A DNA stretch of 64,000 nucleotides from Acinetobacter sp. P8-3-8 (GTDB taxonomy: Bacteria; Pseudomonadota; Gammaproteobacteria; Pseudomonadales; Moraxellaceae). Shown in pieces: positions 44,807 to 54,538 of the stretch. Numbering within the stretch: the stretch's first letter is position 1; each line of letters opens with the position of its first letter. The notes beneath the pieces are model-generated. The model saw only the letters and a list, made by a program, of their open reading frames with translations, was not told the DNA's origin and made no database searches. The translations under genes were made by a program, and so were the position numbers. The stretch lies in contig NZ_AFIE01000005.1 of NCBI RefSeq assembly GCF_000214135.1, positions 62,001 through 126,000 on the forward strand, in the 5' to 3' direction.

Positions 44807-45105
44807 AAAGTAATGTCAGTTCGGGATAAATTTTGATGTAAGTTATTGAAAAGATAGATCAGGCACAGCGGAGTCTTACCGTTTAAAAGTCAAATGCAAT
44901 GATTAACCTTCGGTTCGACCTACTTTTCTTTCGGGAAAAGTAGGCAAAACCATTTGTCAGTCGCCAACTCGACAGACACTATCAAGTACCTAATATATCG
45001 CAAAAACAGTATATTACAGATGTAGTCCTGCCTCGAACAATGCGACTGACGTTTCCGCGTATCAGATAGTTGGAAACATATCTTCTCTCGAACTCAGGTT
45101 AAAGT
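44807..45105. mobile_element. MITE-like element, copy 2 (289 bp plus 5-bp target duplications)
   Basis: Element 44812-45100 is flanked by AAAGT on both sides (44807-44811 and 45101-45105). The left end, AATGTCAGTTCGGGATAA, and the right end, TTCTCTCGAACTCAGGTT, match copy 1 at 31956-32311. Shorter than copy 1 by one internal block. No ORF. It lies between mocR and the small membrane protein gene. Confidence 0.85.
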
Positions 45106-45171
45106 AAATTATTGGTCATTTTTAAAGTTATATTTGCTTTTTCACGTCATTATCATCAGTTCAAATCTAAG

Positions 45172-46593
45172 TTATTCAATTTCTTTAAGATATAGGGTGA
45201 TATGTTGTTGTAATTCATCAATAAGTAATTCCAGTGCAGTTTGAATTCGAGTATTGATTTCAAATGAACAGTTGATACGAATATGGTTTTTATTTTGTGT
45301 GGTTGCATTGAATAAAATATTCGGTGCAACACTGATATTTTTTTCTAAAAGTCGCTGATAAATCAAGGTACTGTCCAAATATTCAGGAAGTTCAATCCAT
45401 AGAAAATACCCCGAAGGGTAATATTCAACACTGCATTGTGGTGGTAAATGGCTATTCAAAAAACTGAAATATTGTTTTTTCAATCTTTGCAGGGTTGAAC
45501 GAAGTGTTTTGAGATGTTTTTCATAATGACGATGTGATAAATATTCAACCAAAGCATTCTGAATAAATGAGTTAACTGACAGCGTGCTCATCAGTTGAAT
45601 ATGTTGAATATGTTCTGAATATTTTCCAGCATAGACCCAGCCTACACGGAAGCCTGCACCTAAAGTTTTTGAAAAAGATGAACAATGTAAAACAAGGTTT
45701 TGTTGATCAAAATACTTCATTGATAAGGGTTTTTTATTGCCATAATACAGTTCTTCATAAACATCATCCTCAATGAGGTGAATTTGATGTTGATGTAAAA
45801 TTTTTGCCAATTTTAATTTAATCTCATCACTTACAGTAAAACCAATCGGGTTTTGACTATTTAACATCATCAAACAGACTTTAATTGGATATTTAAGAAT
45901 TGCCTGTTCAAATGCTTCTAAATCAATGCCATCCACAGGATGTTCAGGAATGGTGATCACTTTTAAACCTAAGCGTTCAGCTGCTTGCCATGCACCGTAA
46001 AATAAGGTCTGTTGCAATAAAATATAGTCCCCAGATTGTGTGACAGCTTGCAGTGACAAATTCAGTGCATCTAAACCGCCTGAAGTAATCACAATATCTG
46101 AAGGATCGGTCGGAATGCCTTGCATGGCATACCGTTGAGCAATGATTTTCCTTAACTCATAGTTTCCTGGGGGTAAACTTGGCGTTTGCTCATAACTGCG
46201 TCTTTGTTTGGCAAGTTGTCCTAGTGTCTGAATTAGTTTTGCAGAATAAAGCAGTTGGCTGTTAGGGAATGCTGACCCTAAAGGGATAATATGTTCGGAT
46301 TGAATAGATTTTAAATATTTGAATACAATCGAGTTAATTTCAATTTTGTGACTCACAGCAACATGTTTTTCTATGAGCGACTCTTGGTTTTCAGCCACAA
46401 AATAGCCTGATTTTTCTTTAGAATAAATCAAGCCTTGCGCTTCCAGCTCCTGATATGCATTCATTACAGTGATTAAACTAAAACCAGATTGTTCGACTTG
46501 CTGTCTTAAAGAAGGAAGTTTTTCATGCGCCTTCCATGTTTTATTTTCAATGAGTTGTTTTAGATGTAGCGCAAGTTGTTCAGATTTGTACAT
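45172..46593 (-). CDS. MocR/GntR-type regulator with aminotransferase-like PLP domain
   Basis: 473 residues: N-terminal GntR winged helix (KLPSLRQQVEQSGFSLITVMNAYQELEAQGLIYSKEKSGYFV), then a fold-type I aminotransferase domain with the PLP-binding Lys in HCSSFSKTLGAGFRVGWV and the NSQNPIGFTVS and IEDDVYEELYYG motifs. MocR regulators sense PLP or an amino compound and usually control a neighbour. Two copies of an inverted repeat, one by its own promoter (46667-46705) and one at 44754-44789, are candidate operators. The ligand is unknown. Confidence 0.92.
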   Translation of the reverse strand: MYKSEQLALHLKQLIENKTWKAHEKLPSLRQQVEQSGFSLITVMNAYQELEAQGLIYSKEKSGYFVAENQESLIEKHVAVSHKIEINSIVFKYLKSIQSEHIIPLGSAFPNSQLLYSAKLIQTLGQLAKQRRSYEQTPSLPPGNYELRKIIAQRYAMQGIPTDPSDIVITSGGLDALNLSLQAVTQSGDYILLQQTLFYGAWQAAERLGLKVITIPEHPVDGIDLEAFEQAILKYPIKVCLMMLNSQNPIGFTVSDEIKLKLAKILHQHQIHLIEDDVYEELYYGNKKPLSMKYFDQQNLVLHCSSFSKTLGAGFRVGWVYAGKYSEHIQHIQLMSTLSVNSFIQNALVEYLSHRHYEKHLKTLRSTLQRLKKQYFSFLNSHLPPQCSVEYYPSGYFLWIELPEYLDSTLIYQRLLEKNISVAPNILFNATTQNKNHIRINCSFEINTRIQTALELLIDELQQHITLYLKEIE

Positions 46594-46666
46594 AGAAGGC
46601 TACTCAAAATTAGAATTAAAATTCAGTTTTATTCATTGAACAGAACGTTGAAGATCTCGTGAGAAA

Positions 46667-46705
46667 ATATAACAGATATAGGATTAGACAATAAATCTGT
46701 TATAT
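46667..46705. promoter_or_regulatory. Operator-like inverted repeat, copy B, in the mocR / 46901 intergenic region
   Basis: ATATAACAGAT (46667-46677) and ATCTGTTATAT (46695-46705), perfect 11-bp arms, 17 bp apart. It is 74 bp upstream of the mocR ATG. Copy A at 44754 has the same 10-bp core. The rest of this 307-bp gap shows A/T-rich promoter-like DNA only. Confidence 0.62.
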
Positions 46706-46900
46706 ATATTTTTTCTGTTTTTGTTGCTATATCTTCAAGCCTTTACACACCACAATGATATGTATCAGTTGAGTGCTATGCGTGTACGCAAATAAAATTC
46801 TTAATTGTGAATGTACTTATTATCCAAGTGCTTACTATAAAGAATAGGCTTAAAACTCGTAGATCTCTCTCAATTCATGCATATCTAGCAAGGTGAAGAA

Positions 46901-47725
46901 ATGTTTATTACAACACAATTAAAAACGCTTTCCGAGTTTGTGGATGAGAAGACTTTATCTGCGAAAACACAGAATATTTTAGAATTATATTATTTAAATT
47001 TAGAAGCGACATTGCTTAGAGCAAAAGTGCTGCGAGAATTTTCAAAGACTCAGTCATATTCAATCATTCAAAGCAAAATACTGCCTGAACAAGCCAGTTT
47101 GGCGTATTTATTTGCACCTTTTATTTTATCAAATTTAAATAAAACAGTAATTTATACGACAGCGACCTCTCCGACAGTGATGAATGTCTTAAACCATTAT
47201 TATCGGGCAGATCAACAGTATTCATCTGAGCAAAAGCAAAATTTAAACCCGAATAAAGTTTTAGATGCTTTAAATATCTTTTTAGACATTCAAAATTTAG
47301 CGTTGAGTGACTCAGATTTTATTTATTTCAATCTGATTAAAGCACTCTGTCGAGCAGACGTTTCAACGATTTTTCTAATAACAGATTTAAAGTTAGACCA
47401 TCACAAAGTTTTAGAAATCGAATCTTTTTTTAATGTGAGAATTATTCAAATCAAGACTTTTGCAGAACAATATATTCCAGACAGTTCGACACTCAACATC
47501 AATCATTTATTGTTTAAAAATAAAAATGCGCTTTATAGTGATTTATGTAGTCAATTTTCTCAGATTAATGCGCAACTTTTACAACATTGTGATCAATATA
47601 ATTTTGATCAAGCCAAACATTTGATCGAGGATATGTTTTATTCAGAGCATATTGTTGAAAAACTTTCTGTTTATTCTGAATATATGCAAACGTGTTTGCA
47701 GCATGAGAAAGCACTGTTCGTTTGA
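46901..47725 (+). CDS. Protein of unknown function (274 residues)
   Basis: I do not recognise a family. It is soluble, with no signal peptide or transmembrane helix, and mainly helical with some strand-like parts (NKTVIYTTATSP, STIFLITDLKL, VRIIQIKTF) that suggest an alpha/beta core. The N-terminus is MFITTQLKTLSEFVD; AAGGTGAAGAA precedes the ATG. It is divergent from mocR across the inverted repeat at 46667, so MocR control is plausible. The urea operon follows on the same strand but has its own sigma-54-like promoter, so a joint transcript is not required. Confidence 0.7.
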   Translation: MFITTQLKTLSEFVDEKTLSAKTQNILELYYLNLEATLLRAKVLREFSKTQSYSIIQSKILPEQASLAYLFAPFILSNLNKTVIYTTATSPTVMNVLNHYYRADQQYSSEQKQNLNPNKVLDALNIFLDIQNLALSDSDFIYFNLIKALCRADVSTIFLITDLKLDHHKVLEIESFFNVRIIQIKTFAEQYIPDSSTLNINHLLFKNKNALYSDLCSQFSQINAQLLQHCDQYNFDQAKHLIEDMFYSEHIVEKLSVYSEYMQTCLQHEKALFV

Positions 47726-47848
47726 GCGCATTTTGTGGCACTGATGGATCAAAGGTGATTCAAAATGGTTCATTTATGATCTGCAATAAAACTTACTTGG
47801 CTGAGCTTTAGCGGTCTAATTCTTTTGTTTATAAGTGTTTAGGTAGGT

Positions 47849-47863
47849 TGGCATAACTTCTGC
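47849..47863 (+). promoter_or_regulatory. Sigma-54-like promoter of the urea degradation operon
   Basis: TGGCAT AACTT CTGC: invariant GG and GC exactly 10 bp apart, one mismatch in each half from TGGCAC-N5-TTGC. It lies 40 bp before the allophanate hydrolase ATG. Implies nitrogen control by NtrC, though I see no clear NtrC site upstream. Confidence 0.68.
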
Positions 47864-47903
47864 ATTATCAAATTCAAACTTGGATACAAGATTGGATACA
47901 GTA

Positions 47904-49754
47904 ATGCAAAAAATCAATACAACTGGATGGAGCATTTTAGATTGGAAAAATGCATACCTAAGCCAAACGATAACTTTAGATAATATTTATACACTCGTTC
48001 AGAGTCTTAATCCAACTGACCCTGCATGGATCTCTATTGCAACGACTGAAATACTCGACCAACAAATTCAAATTTTAAAACAAAAGCGTGTGCAGGGCCT
48101 TGAGTTGCCTTTATTTGGTGTGCCAGTTGCGGTCAAAGACAACATTGATGTTGCAGGTTTTGCAACCACTGCCGCATGTAAATCGCTTTTAGGCGTGAAG
48201 CAAAAAGATGCATTTGTGATTGATTTGTTGAAAAATGCAGGCGCAATCATTGTTGGCAAAACCAATTTAGATCAATTTGCTACAGGTCTAGTGGGAACAC
48301 GTTCTCCGTATGGCGCTGTGCCGAATACGTTTAATTCAGATTATGTCAGCGGTGGTTCGAGCTCAGGTTCTGCAAGTGTGGTTACACGTGGTTTAGTTCC
48401 GATTTCTTTGGGTACAGATACAGCAGGTTCTGGGCGAGTTCCTGCTGCATTTAATAATATTGTCGGCTTAAAACCGACCAAAGGGCGTTTTTCTAATACA
48501 GGTTTATTGCCTGCCTGTAAAAGCCTAGATTGCATTTCAATTTTTGCACTAACAGTAAAAGATGCTGAATTTACTGCAAATATTCTTGAACACTATGATG
48601 AACAAGATAGCTATTCACGTAAAAATCCAAGTCTTGCACCAGCTCGATTCTCAACGCAGCTCAAATTTGCAATTCCTGATCAGCTTGAATTTTTTGGCGA
48701 TCAACAATCTGAAGCAGCATTTAAACAGGCTTTAACACAACTTGAGTCAATGAATGCCAAGATTACTCGTATTGATTTTTCTGCATTCACAACATTGGCT
48801 GCACAGCTTTACCAAGGTGCATGGGTTGCAGAGCGAACGGCTGCTGTTGGAAATTTATTAGCGACACATCCAGATGCTTTTGATCCAACGGTTTCTACAA
48901 TCATTCAAAAAGGTTTTGAATATTCAGCGATAGATGCTTATCAAGCTGAGTATTTAAAGCAAGATTTGGCACGGCAGATTCAATCACAATTAGAATCATT
49001 CGATGCCTTAATTGTCCCATCTTCGCCAACAATTCATACACTTGTAGAAATGGCAGAAGCACCGATTGAAAATAATTCACACTTTGGAACATATACCAAT
49101 TTTACCAATTTGGCGGATTTAAGCGCATTGGCCGTTCCAGCGTGTTTTAGAGCAGATGGCTTGCCTTTTGGAATCACCTTCATTGCACCTGCTTGGCATG
49201 ATGCTGCTTTGGCGCATTTTGGCAAAGCATGGCAACAACAGTTGGGTTTGCCTTTAGGCGCATTGGATCAAGCACTGCAATTACAAAAATTTCAAAGCTT
49301 GCAAAACTTACAAAATACGCCTGCGCCATTATCAACCCAATATATTCGTGTTGCTGTCGTTGGCGCACATCTCACAGGTATGCCACTCAATTTTCAACTG
49401 ACAACACGCAATGCTGTACATATCGAAACCACAGCGACTTCAGACAAATATGCACTTTATGCATTGAATGGCACAGTTCCGCCTAAACCCGGATTAGCTC
49501 GTAAAGATGATGCTTCGGGGAAAAAGATCATTGTTGAATTATGGGATGTTCCAAAAGCACGTTTTGGCGAATTTGTTGCTGAGATTCCAACACCTTTGGG
49601 CATGGGCAATGTCGAATTAGAAGACGGGCGATGGGTGAAAGGCTTTATTTGTGAACCATATGGTTTGAATGATGCCAAAGACATCAGTGCTTTCGGAGGA
49701 TGGCGTGCTTATATCCAATCGCTCAATCAACCTGTGACTGAAAAAAACACCTAA
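47904..49754 (+). CDS. atzF: Allophanate hydrolase
   Basis: Splits allophanate (N-carboxyurea) to ammonia and CO2. Amidase-signature triad: Lys in VPVAVKDNID, cis-Ser in GGSSSGSASV, nucleophile Ser in LGTDTAGSGRVPA. A C-terminal domain (about 470-610; VAVVGAHLTGMPLNFQL to the end) is the one typical of long allophanate hydrolases. About 616 residues from ATG 47904; a TTG at 47880 would add eight residues. Acts with the urea carboxylase encoded 52 bp downstream. Confidence 0.92.
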   Translation: MQKINTTGWSILDWKNAYLSQTITLDNIYTLVQSLNPTDPAWISIATTEILDQQIQILKQKRVQGLELPLFGVPVAVKDNIDVAGFATTAACKSLLGVKQKDAFVIDLLKNAGAIIVGKTNLDQFATGLVGTRSPYGAVPNTFNSDYVSGGSSSGSASVVTRGLVPISLGTDTAGSGRVPAAFNNIVGLKPTKGRFSNTGLLPACKSLDCISIFALTVKDAEFTANILEHYDEQDSYSRKNPSLAPARFSTQLKFAIPDQLEFFGDQQSEAAFKQALTQLESMNAKITRIDFSAFTTLAAQLYQGAWVAERTAAVGNLLATHPDAFDPTVSTIIQKGFEYSAIDAYQAEYLKQDLARQIQSQLESFDALIVPSSPTIHTLVEMAEAPIENNSHFGTYTNFTNLADLSALAVPACFRADGLPFGITFIAPAWHDAALAHFGKAWQQQLGLPLGALDQALQLQKFQSLQNLQNTPAPLSTQYIRVAVVGAHLTGMPLNFQLTTRNAVHIETTATSDKYALYALNGTVPPKPGLARKDDASGKKIIVELWDVPKARFGEFVAEIPTPLGMGNVELEDGRWVKGFICEPYGLNDAKDISAFGGWRAYIQSLNQPVTEKNT

Positions 49755-49806
49755 TTAAATTTAAACCCAGCAAAAAATCAAGAACGATAAATTTAGGGGA
49801 AATTCA

Positions 49807-52800
49807 ATGTTTAAAACTGTATTAATTGCAAACCGTGGTGAAATTGCTGTTCGTGCTATTCGTACTTTAAAAAAGCTCGGCATTACCAGTGTTGCTGTTT
49901 ATTCTGAAACTGACCGTTATGCACAACATGTGCAAGATGCAGATATCGCAATATCTTTGGGTGGCGTGAAACCTGCGGATACGTATTTAAGTATCGAAAA
50001 ATTAATTCAAGCGGCTAAAGATTCGGGCGCAGAAGCTATTTTCCCAGGTTATGGTTTTCTTTCTGAAAGTGCTGATTTTTCTCGTGCATGTGAGCAGAAT
50101 CAAATTGCATTTATGGGGCCAACAGCAGAACAGATTTTAGAATTTGGTTTGAAACACCGTGCTCGTGAATTGGCTGCACTCGCTCATGTACCGATGACAC
50201 CCGGAACTGGATTACTGAATAGTTTAGATGAGGCTTTACAAGCGGCTGAAAATATTGGCTACCCAATCATGTTAAAAAGTACCGCAGGCGGTGGTGGTAT
50301 TGGTTTAACACGTTGTGATGATGCGGATGCACTCAAAGAAGCATACGAAAGTGTAAAGCGTTTAGGGGAACAATTCTTTAAAGATGCAGGCGTTTTTTTA
50401 GAAAGATTTGTTGATAAAGCACGGCATGTCGAAGTGCAAATTTTTGGTGATGGCAAAGGTCAAGTGGTTGCATTCGGTGAACGTGATTGTTCATTACAAC
50501 GCCGTAATCAAAAGGTCGTAGAAGAAACACCTGCTGCTCATTTACCAGAACAGACACGTCAAAAACTACACCAAGCTGCTATTCAACTTGGGCAATCGGT
50601 AAAATACCGCAGTGCAGGCACGGTAGAGTTTATCTATGATGCAGCACGTGATGAATTCTATTTCTTGGAAGTGAATACACGATTACAAGTTGAACACCCT
50701 GTGACTGAAATGGTGACAGGTTTAGATCTGATCGAATGCATGTTAAAAGTTGCTGCGGGTGATGCATTAGACTGGGAAAAATTGGGAAATATCCAACCGC
50801 AAGGTGCAGCGATTGAAGTTCGGATTTATGCAGAAGATCCAGCGAAAAACTTTCAACCTAGTCCAGGTGTACTCACAGACGTTTTCTTTCCTGAAGATAT
50901 TCGAGTCGATACATGGGTTTCTACGGGTACTGAAGTTTCACAATATTTCGATCCCATGATTGCCAAAATTATTGTTCATGCAGAAAACCGTGAAGCTGCG
51001 ATTGCTAAGTTAAAACGAGCACTTGCAGAAACACGCTTGAGTGGAATCAGTACCAATTTAGACTACGCATTGAGTGTGGTTGAAGATGAGCGTTTTGCAA
51101 ACATGCAAATTTGGACACGGATGCTCGATGATTTTAGCTATGTTCCAAATGTCATCGAAGTCATACAGGCAGGCACACAAAGTTCAATTCAAGATTATCC
51201 GGGACGTGTTGGATATTGGAATATTGGCGTACCGCCTTCAGGCCCAATGGATGATTATGCATTCCAATTGGCAAATAAAATTGTAGGAAATGATACTGCA
51301 GCGGCAGGCTTTGAATTCACTTTACAAGGACCAGTTTTAAAATTTCATACTGAAAATATTGTGGCATTGACTGGTGCACCTTGTCAGGCAAGTGTAGAGG
51401 GTGTGGAGGTTGATTTTTGGAAACCTATTTATATTCAAGCTGGACAAACTTTAAAATTAGGACAAGTTGAATCAGGGTGTCGTACCTATTTAGCAGTTCG
51501 AAATGGATTAAATGTTCCTGAATATTTAGGTAGCCGTTCTACTTTTGCATTGGGGAATTTCGGTGGGCATGCGGGGCGCACCTTACGTGCAGGTGATATG
51601 ATCAAAATGGTGAATGTAGATTTGCCAACAGAGCATTTACCATTGGCAATAGCTGAACCACTAGCGTTGACTGAAGATTTAATTCCTCATTATCCAAAAA
51701 ATTGGAAAATTGGAGTTTTATACGGACCACATGGCGCTCCAGATTTCTTTAAACCTGAATATCTTGAAGAATTTTTTGCATCATCATGGACAGTACATTT
51801 TAATTCAAATCGTCTAGGTGTACGTTTGAGCGGTCCAACGCCAAGTTGGGCACGTGAAAATGGAGGGGAAGCAGGCTTGCATCCTTCAAATGTGCATGAT
51901 TGCGAATATGCGATTGGAGCGATTAATTTTACAGGTGATTTTCCTGTGATTTTAGCCAAAGATGGCCCAAGTTTAGGGGGCTTTGTTTGTCCTGTAACCA
52001 TTGCCAAAGCAGAGCTATGGAAAGTAGGGCAATTAAAGGCAGATGATACGATCAGTTTCTTCCCACTTAATGTTGAGCAAGCAAATCATTTAGAACTACA
52101 ACAAATTGATCGAATTGAAAATTTTGCTACAGCACCAAAATTACCAAATCTTGAAATTGAAGAAGCTCAATATGAGAGCATTCTAGCAGTACGAGAAGCG
52201 ACCACACTTGCACCAAAAGCGATTTATCGTCAGGCAGGGGACAGCTATATCTTGTTGGAATATGGCGAAAATATTTTAGATCTTGCGCTACGGTTACGTG
52301 TGCATCGTTTAATACAAATGATTGAAGAGGCACAAATTGAGGCAATTTTAGAATTATCTCCCGGAGTACGTTCGCTTCAAATTAAATATGATGGTTTAAA
52401 ATTTTCTCAACAGGATTTGCTTGCATTCCTATTCAGTCTTGAAGAACGTATGGGAGATTTGAGTCAAATTAAAGTTGCTTCACGTATTATTCATTTACCG
52501 ATGGCATTTGAAGATTCAGCCACATTAGGTGCAGTTGAGCGGTATCAAGAAAGTGTTTGTGCAAAAGCGCCGTGGTTACCGAACAATGTTGATTTTATCC
52601 AACGAATTAATGGCTTACAAAGTCGTGAACAAGTTAAAGAGATTATTTTTGATGCACATTATCTTATATTAGGACTGGGGGACGTCTATTTAACAGCACC
52701 TTGTGCCGTGCCGATTGATCCTCGCCATCGTTTACTCAGTTCAAAATATAATCCCGCACGGACTTTTACAGCAGAAGGGACTGTAGGTATCGGTGGAATG

Positions 52801-53406
52801 TATATGTGTATTTATGGAATGGATTCTCCCGGTGGTTACCAGCTCATTGGTCGAACTGTGCCAATTTGGAATAAATTTAAGAAAAATAAACAGTTTGGAG
52901 ATCAACAATGGTTCTTGAGGTTCTTTGATCAAATCAAATATTATCCAGTATCAGAAGTTGAGTTAGATCAATTTCGAGCTGACTTTGCCAATGGTGTAGC
53001 AGAAATTAAAATTGAAGAAACAGAGTTTGATTTCGCTGCTTATACGCAATTTTTAGAGAATGAAAAAGATAGCATTGCGACATTTAAAGCGCAGCAACAA
53101 CAAGCCTTTACGACAGAAGTAGAACGTTGGAAAGATGAGTTTGATGTACCTGTTGAAATTGAAATGTGTGTGGACAATACTGACTATAGTGATTACTTGC
53201 CTTTAAATGCCTCAATGACAGGGAATATTTGGAAGATTTTTGTCGAAACAGGTCAGACTGTTAAAAAAGGCGAAACCATTGCCATTATTGAAGCAATGAA
53301 AATGGAGTTGCCTGTATACGCTGATGATGATGGTATAGTCAAAGCGATTATTTGTCGTGCAGGTCAAACTGTATATCGTGGTGAGCCATTAGTTTACATG
53401 GAGTAA
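49807..53406 (+). CDS. uca: Urea carboxylase (biotin-dependent)
   Basis: ATP- and biotin-dependent carboxylation of urea to allophanate. Biotin carboxylase domain (1-450: MFKTVLIANRGEIAVRAIRTLK, GGGGIGLTRC, FLEVNTRLQVEHPVTE), then the KipA-like (IQDYPGRVGYWNIGVPPSGPMD) and KipI-like carboxyltransferase domains, then a biotinyl domain with biotin Lys in IIEAMKMEL near the C-terminus. 1199 residues, the full length. Some family members carboxylate guanidine instead; no guanidine riboswitch or urea-carboxylase-associated (DUF1989) genes are nearby, so urea is favoured but not proven. Confidence 0.92.
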   Translation: MFKTVLIANRGEIAVRAIRTLKKLGITSVAVYSETDRYAQHVQDADIAISLGGVKPADTYLSIEKLIQAAKDSGAEAIFPGYGFLSESADFSRACEQNQIAFMGPTAEQILEFGLKHRARELAALAHVPMTPGTGLLNSLDEALQAAENIGYPIMLKSTAGGGGIGLTRCDDADALKEAYESVKRLGEQFFKDAGVFLERFVDKARHVEVQIFGDGKGQVVAFGERDCSLQRRNQKVVEETPAAHLPEQTRQKLHQAAIQLGQSVKYRSAGTVEFIYDAARDEFYFLEVNTRLQVEHPVTEMVTGLDLIECMLKVAAGDALDWEKLGNIQPQGAAIEVRIYAEDPAKNFQPSPGVLTDVFFPEDIRVDTWVSTGTEVSQYFDPMIAKIIVHAENREAAIAKLKRALAETRLSGISTNLDYALSVVEDERFANMQIWTRMLDDFSYVPNVIEVIQAGTQSSIQDYPGRVGYWNIGVPPSGPMDDYAFQLANKIVGNDTAAAGFEFTLQGPVLKFHTENIVALTGAPCQASVEGVEVDFWKPIYIQAGQTLKLGQVESGCRTYLAVRNGLNVPEYLGSRSTFALGNFGGHAGRTLRAGDMIKMVNVDLPTEHLPLAIAEPLALTEDLIPHYPKNWKIGVLYGPHGAPDFFKPEYLEEFFASSWTVHFNSNRLGVRLSGPTPSWARENGGEAGLHPSNVHDCEYAIGAINFTGDFPVILAKDGPSLGGFVCPVTIAKAELWKVGQLKADDTISFFPLNVEQANHLELQQIDRIENFATAPKLPNLEIEEAQYESILAVREATTLAPKAIYRQAGDSYILLEYGENILDLALRLRVHRLIQMIEEAQIEAILELSPGVRSLQIKYDGLKFSQQDLLAFLFSLEERMGDLSQIKVASRIIHLPMAFEDSATLGAVERYQESVCAKAPWLPNNVDFIQRINGLQSREQVKEIIFDAHYLILGLGDVYLTAPCAVPIDPRHRLLSSKYNPARTFTAEGTVGIGGMYMCIYGMDSPGGYQLIGRTVPIWNKFKKNKQFGDQQWFLRFFDQIKYYPVSEVELDQFRADFANGVAEIKIEETEFDFAAYTQFLENEKDSIATFKAQQQQAFTTEVERWKDEFDVPVEIEMCVDNTDYSDYLPLNASMTGNIWKIFVETGQTVKKGETIAIIEAMKMELPVYADDDGIVKAIICRAGQTVYRGEPLVYME

Positions 53407-53409
53407 TGA

Positions 53410-54099
53410 ATGACAACACGCTCGAATAAAAGCTCAGATAGTTTATCTGAGCTGGTTTTCCAAAATATTAAAAATGATATTTTTGATTTTAAATTGATGC
53501 CTGGAGAGCGTTTTACCGAGTCTGAAATTGCGCAAGCTTATCAAGTGAGTCGTACACCGATACGCCAAGCTTTGTATCGGTTACAACAAGATGGTTATGT
53601 TGAAGTTCATTTTCGTAGTGGATGGCAAGTCCGTCCACTGGATTTTAAAGCCTATGAAGAACTATATGACGTGCGGATTTTATTGGAAAAGTACGCCATT
53701 CAACAATTATGCAGTATAGATATTTCTGAATCCTCAATTATGACGATGTTGAGAGAGCAGTGGTGTGTTGAGCCTGAGCAGTATTTATATGATCTAAAGC
53801 AATTGGCGCAATTGGATGAGGCGTTTCATTGTAACTTGGTCAAAGCACTCGGTAATATGGAAATGGCAAAAATTCACCAAGATATTAGTGAAAAAATTAG
53901 AATTATCCGCCGTTTAGATTTTTCTAAAGATTTCAGGATTGAAGCAACTTATGCAGAACATCAACGAATCTTAGCGTGTATTTTTCGAAAAGATAGCCAA
54001 GCAGCTTGTAGCGAAATTGAGCAACATATTTCAAAAAGTCGTGATGAAGTCAAACGTATAACTTTGGAAATGATTGCCTCGCATAGTGTGGTTCGTTGA
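53410..54099 (+). CDS. GntR-family (FadR/FCD subgroup) regulator
   Basis: 229 residues: GntR winged helix (LMPGERFTESEIAQAYQVSRTPIRQALYRLQQDGYVEVHFRSGW) and an FCD all-helical ligand domain (EELYDVRILLEKYAIQ, DEAFHCNLVKALGN). Its ATG lies 3 nt after the urea carboxylase stop, so it is the last gene of the operon and probably controls it. Ligand unknown; urea or allophanate is a guess. Confidence 0.9.
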   Translation: MTTRSNKSSDSLSELVFQNIKNDIFDFKLMPGERFTESEIAQAYQVSRTPIRQALYRLQQDGYVEVHFRSGWQVRPLDFKAYEELYDVRILLEKYAIQQLCSIDISESSIMTMLREQWCVEPEQYLYDLKQLAQLDEAFHCNLVKALGNMEMAKIHQDISEKIRIIRRLDFSKDFRIEATYAEHQRILACIFRKDSQAACSEIEQHISKSRDEVKRITLEMIASHSVVR

Positions 54100-54472
54100 G
54101 TTTTTTATCTTAGATGCTTAGTTTGATCTTAGGCTTTCATGGGGTATTAGTCAGTAGATTAACTTGGCATTTTTTGCATAAGTAGGGCAAAGTTAAGATA
54201 TGCAATAAGGATTTCCAGTACAGTACATCGATGTTTTTATTTTCAATATTAGGAGATTACCATATAATTTAAAGAGATTTACTTCCTAAGTCACTAATTT
54301 AAAAATGTTTATTTTCTAAAGCCTTAATCAAAATAGGTAACTTCTTCTTTTTCAACCTCTGTTTTCGATAAGTCCGAATTAATATACTTAAACATCCTTA
54401 TTTTTAATATTTGGCATGCGACTTTCTTTTTCAAAATACTGTGATTGTTCATGCTAGGTATCGCATATATTT

Positions 54473-54518
54473 TTATTTAAGCTAAATTTTTTTAACAGTA
54501 AAAATTAAGCTTAAATAA
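54473..54518. terminator. Long A/T-rich hairpin after the Lrp gene
   Basis: TTATTTAAGCTAAATTTTT and AAAAATTAAGCTTAAATAA pair at 18 of 19 positions. It is 20 bp beyond the Lrp stop and may end that transcript. The rest of the 439-bp stretch 54100-54538 is A/T-rich with no gene I can support. Confidence 0.5.
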
Positions 54519-54538
54519 ATGATTTTTAAAATTTATAT

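Noticed and set aside
47726-47903. Guanidine riboswitch before the urea carboxylase operon
   Set aside because: I could not find the conserved ykkC-type motifs; the leader after the predicted sigma-54 start would be only about 30 nt.
54172-54186. TTGGCATTTTTTGCAT as a third sigma-54 promoter
   Set aside because: Only 8 bases separate GG and GC instead of 10, and no gene starts downstream on that strand within reach.
54324-54395. 23-residue minus-strand ORF (MFKYINSDLSKTEVEKEE...)
   Set aside because: Has a weak AAGG before it but is too short, with no family, no helix and no other support.
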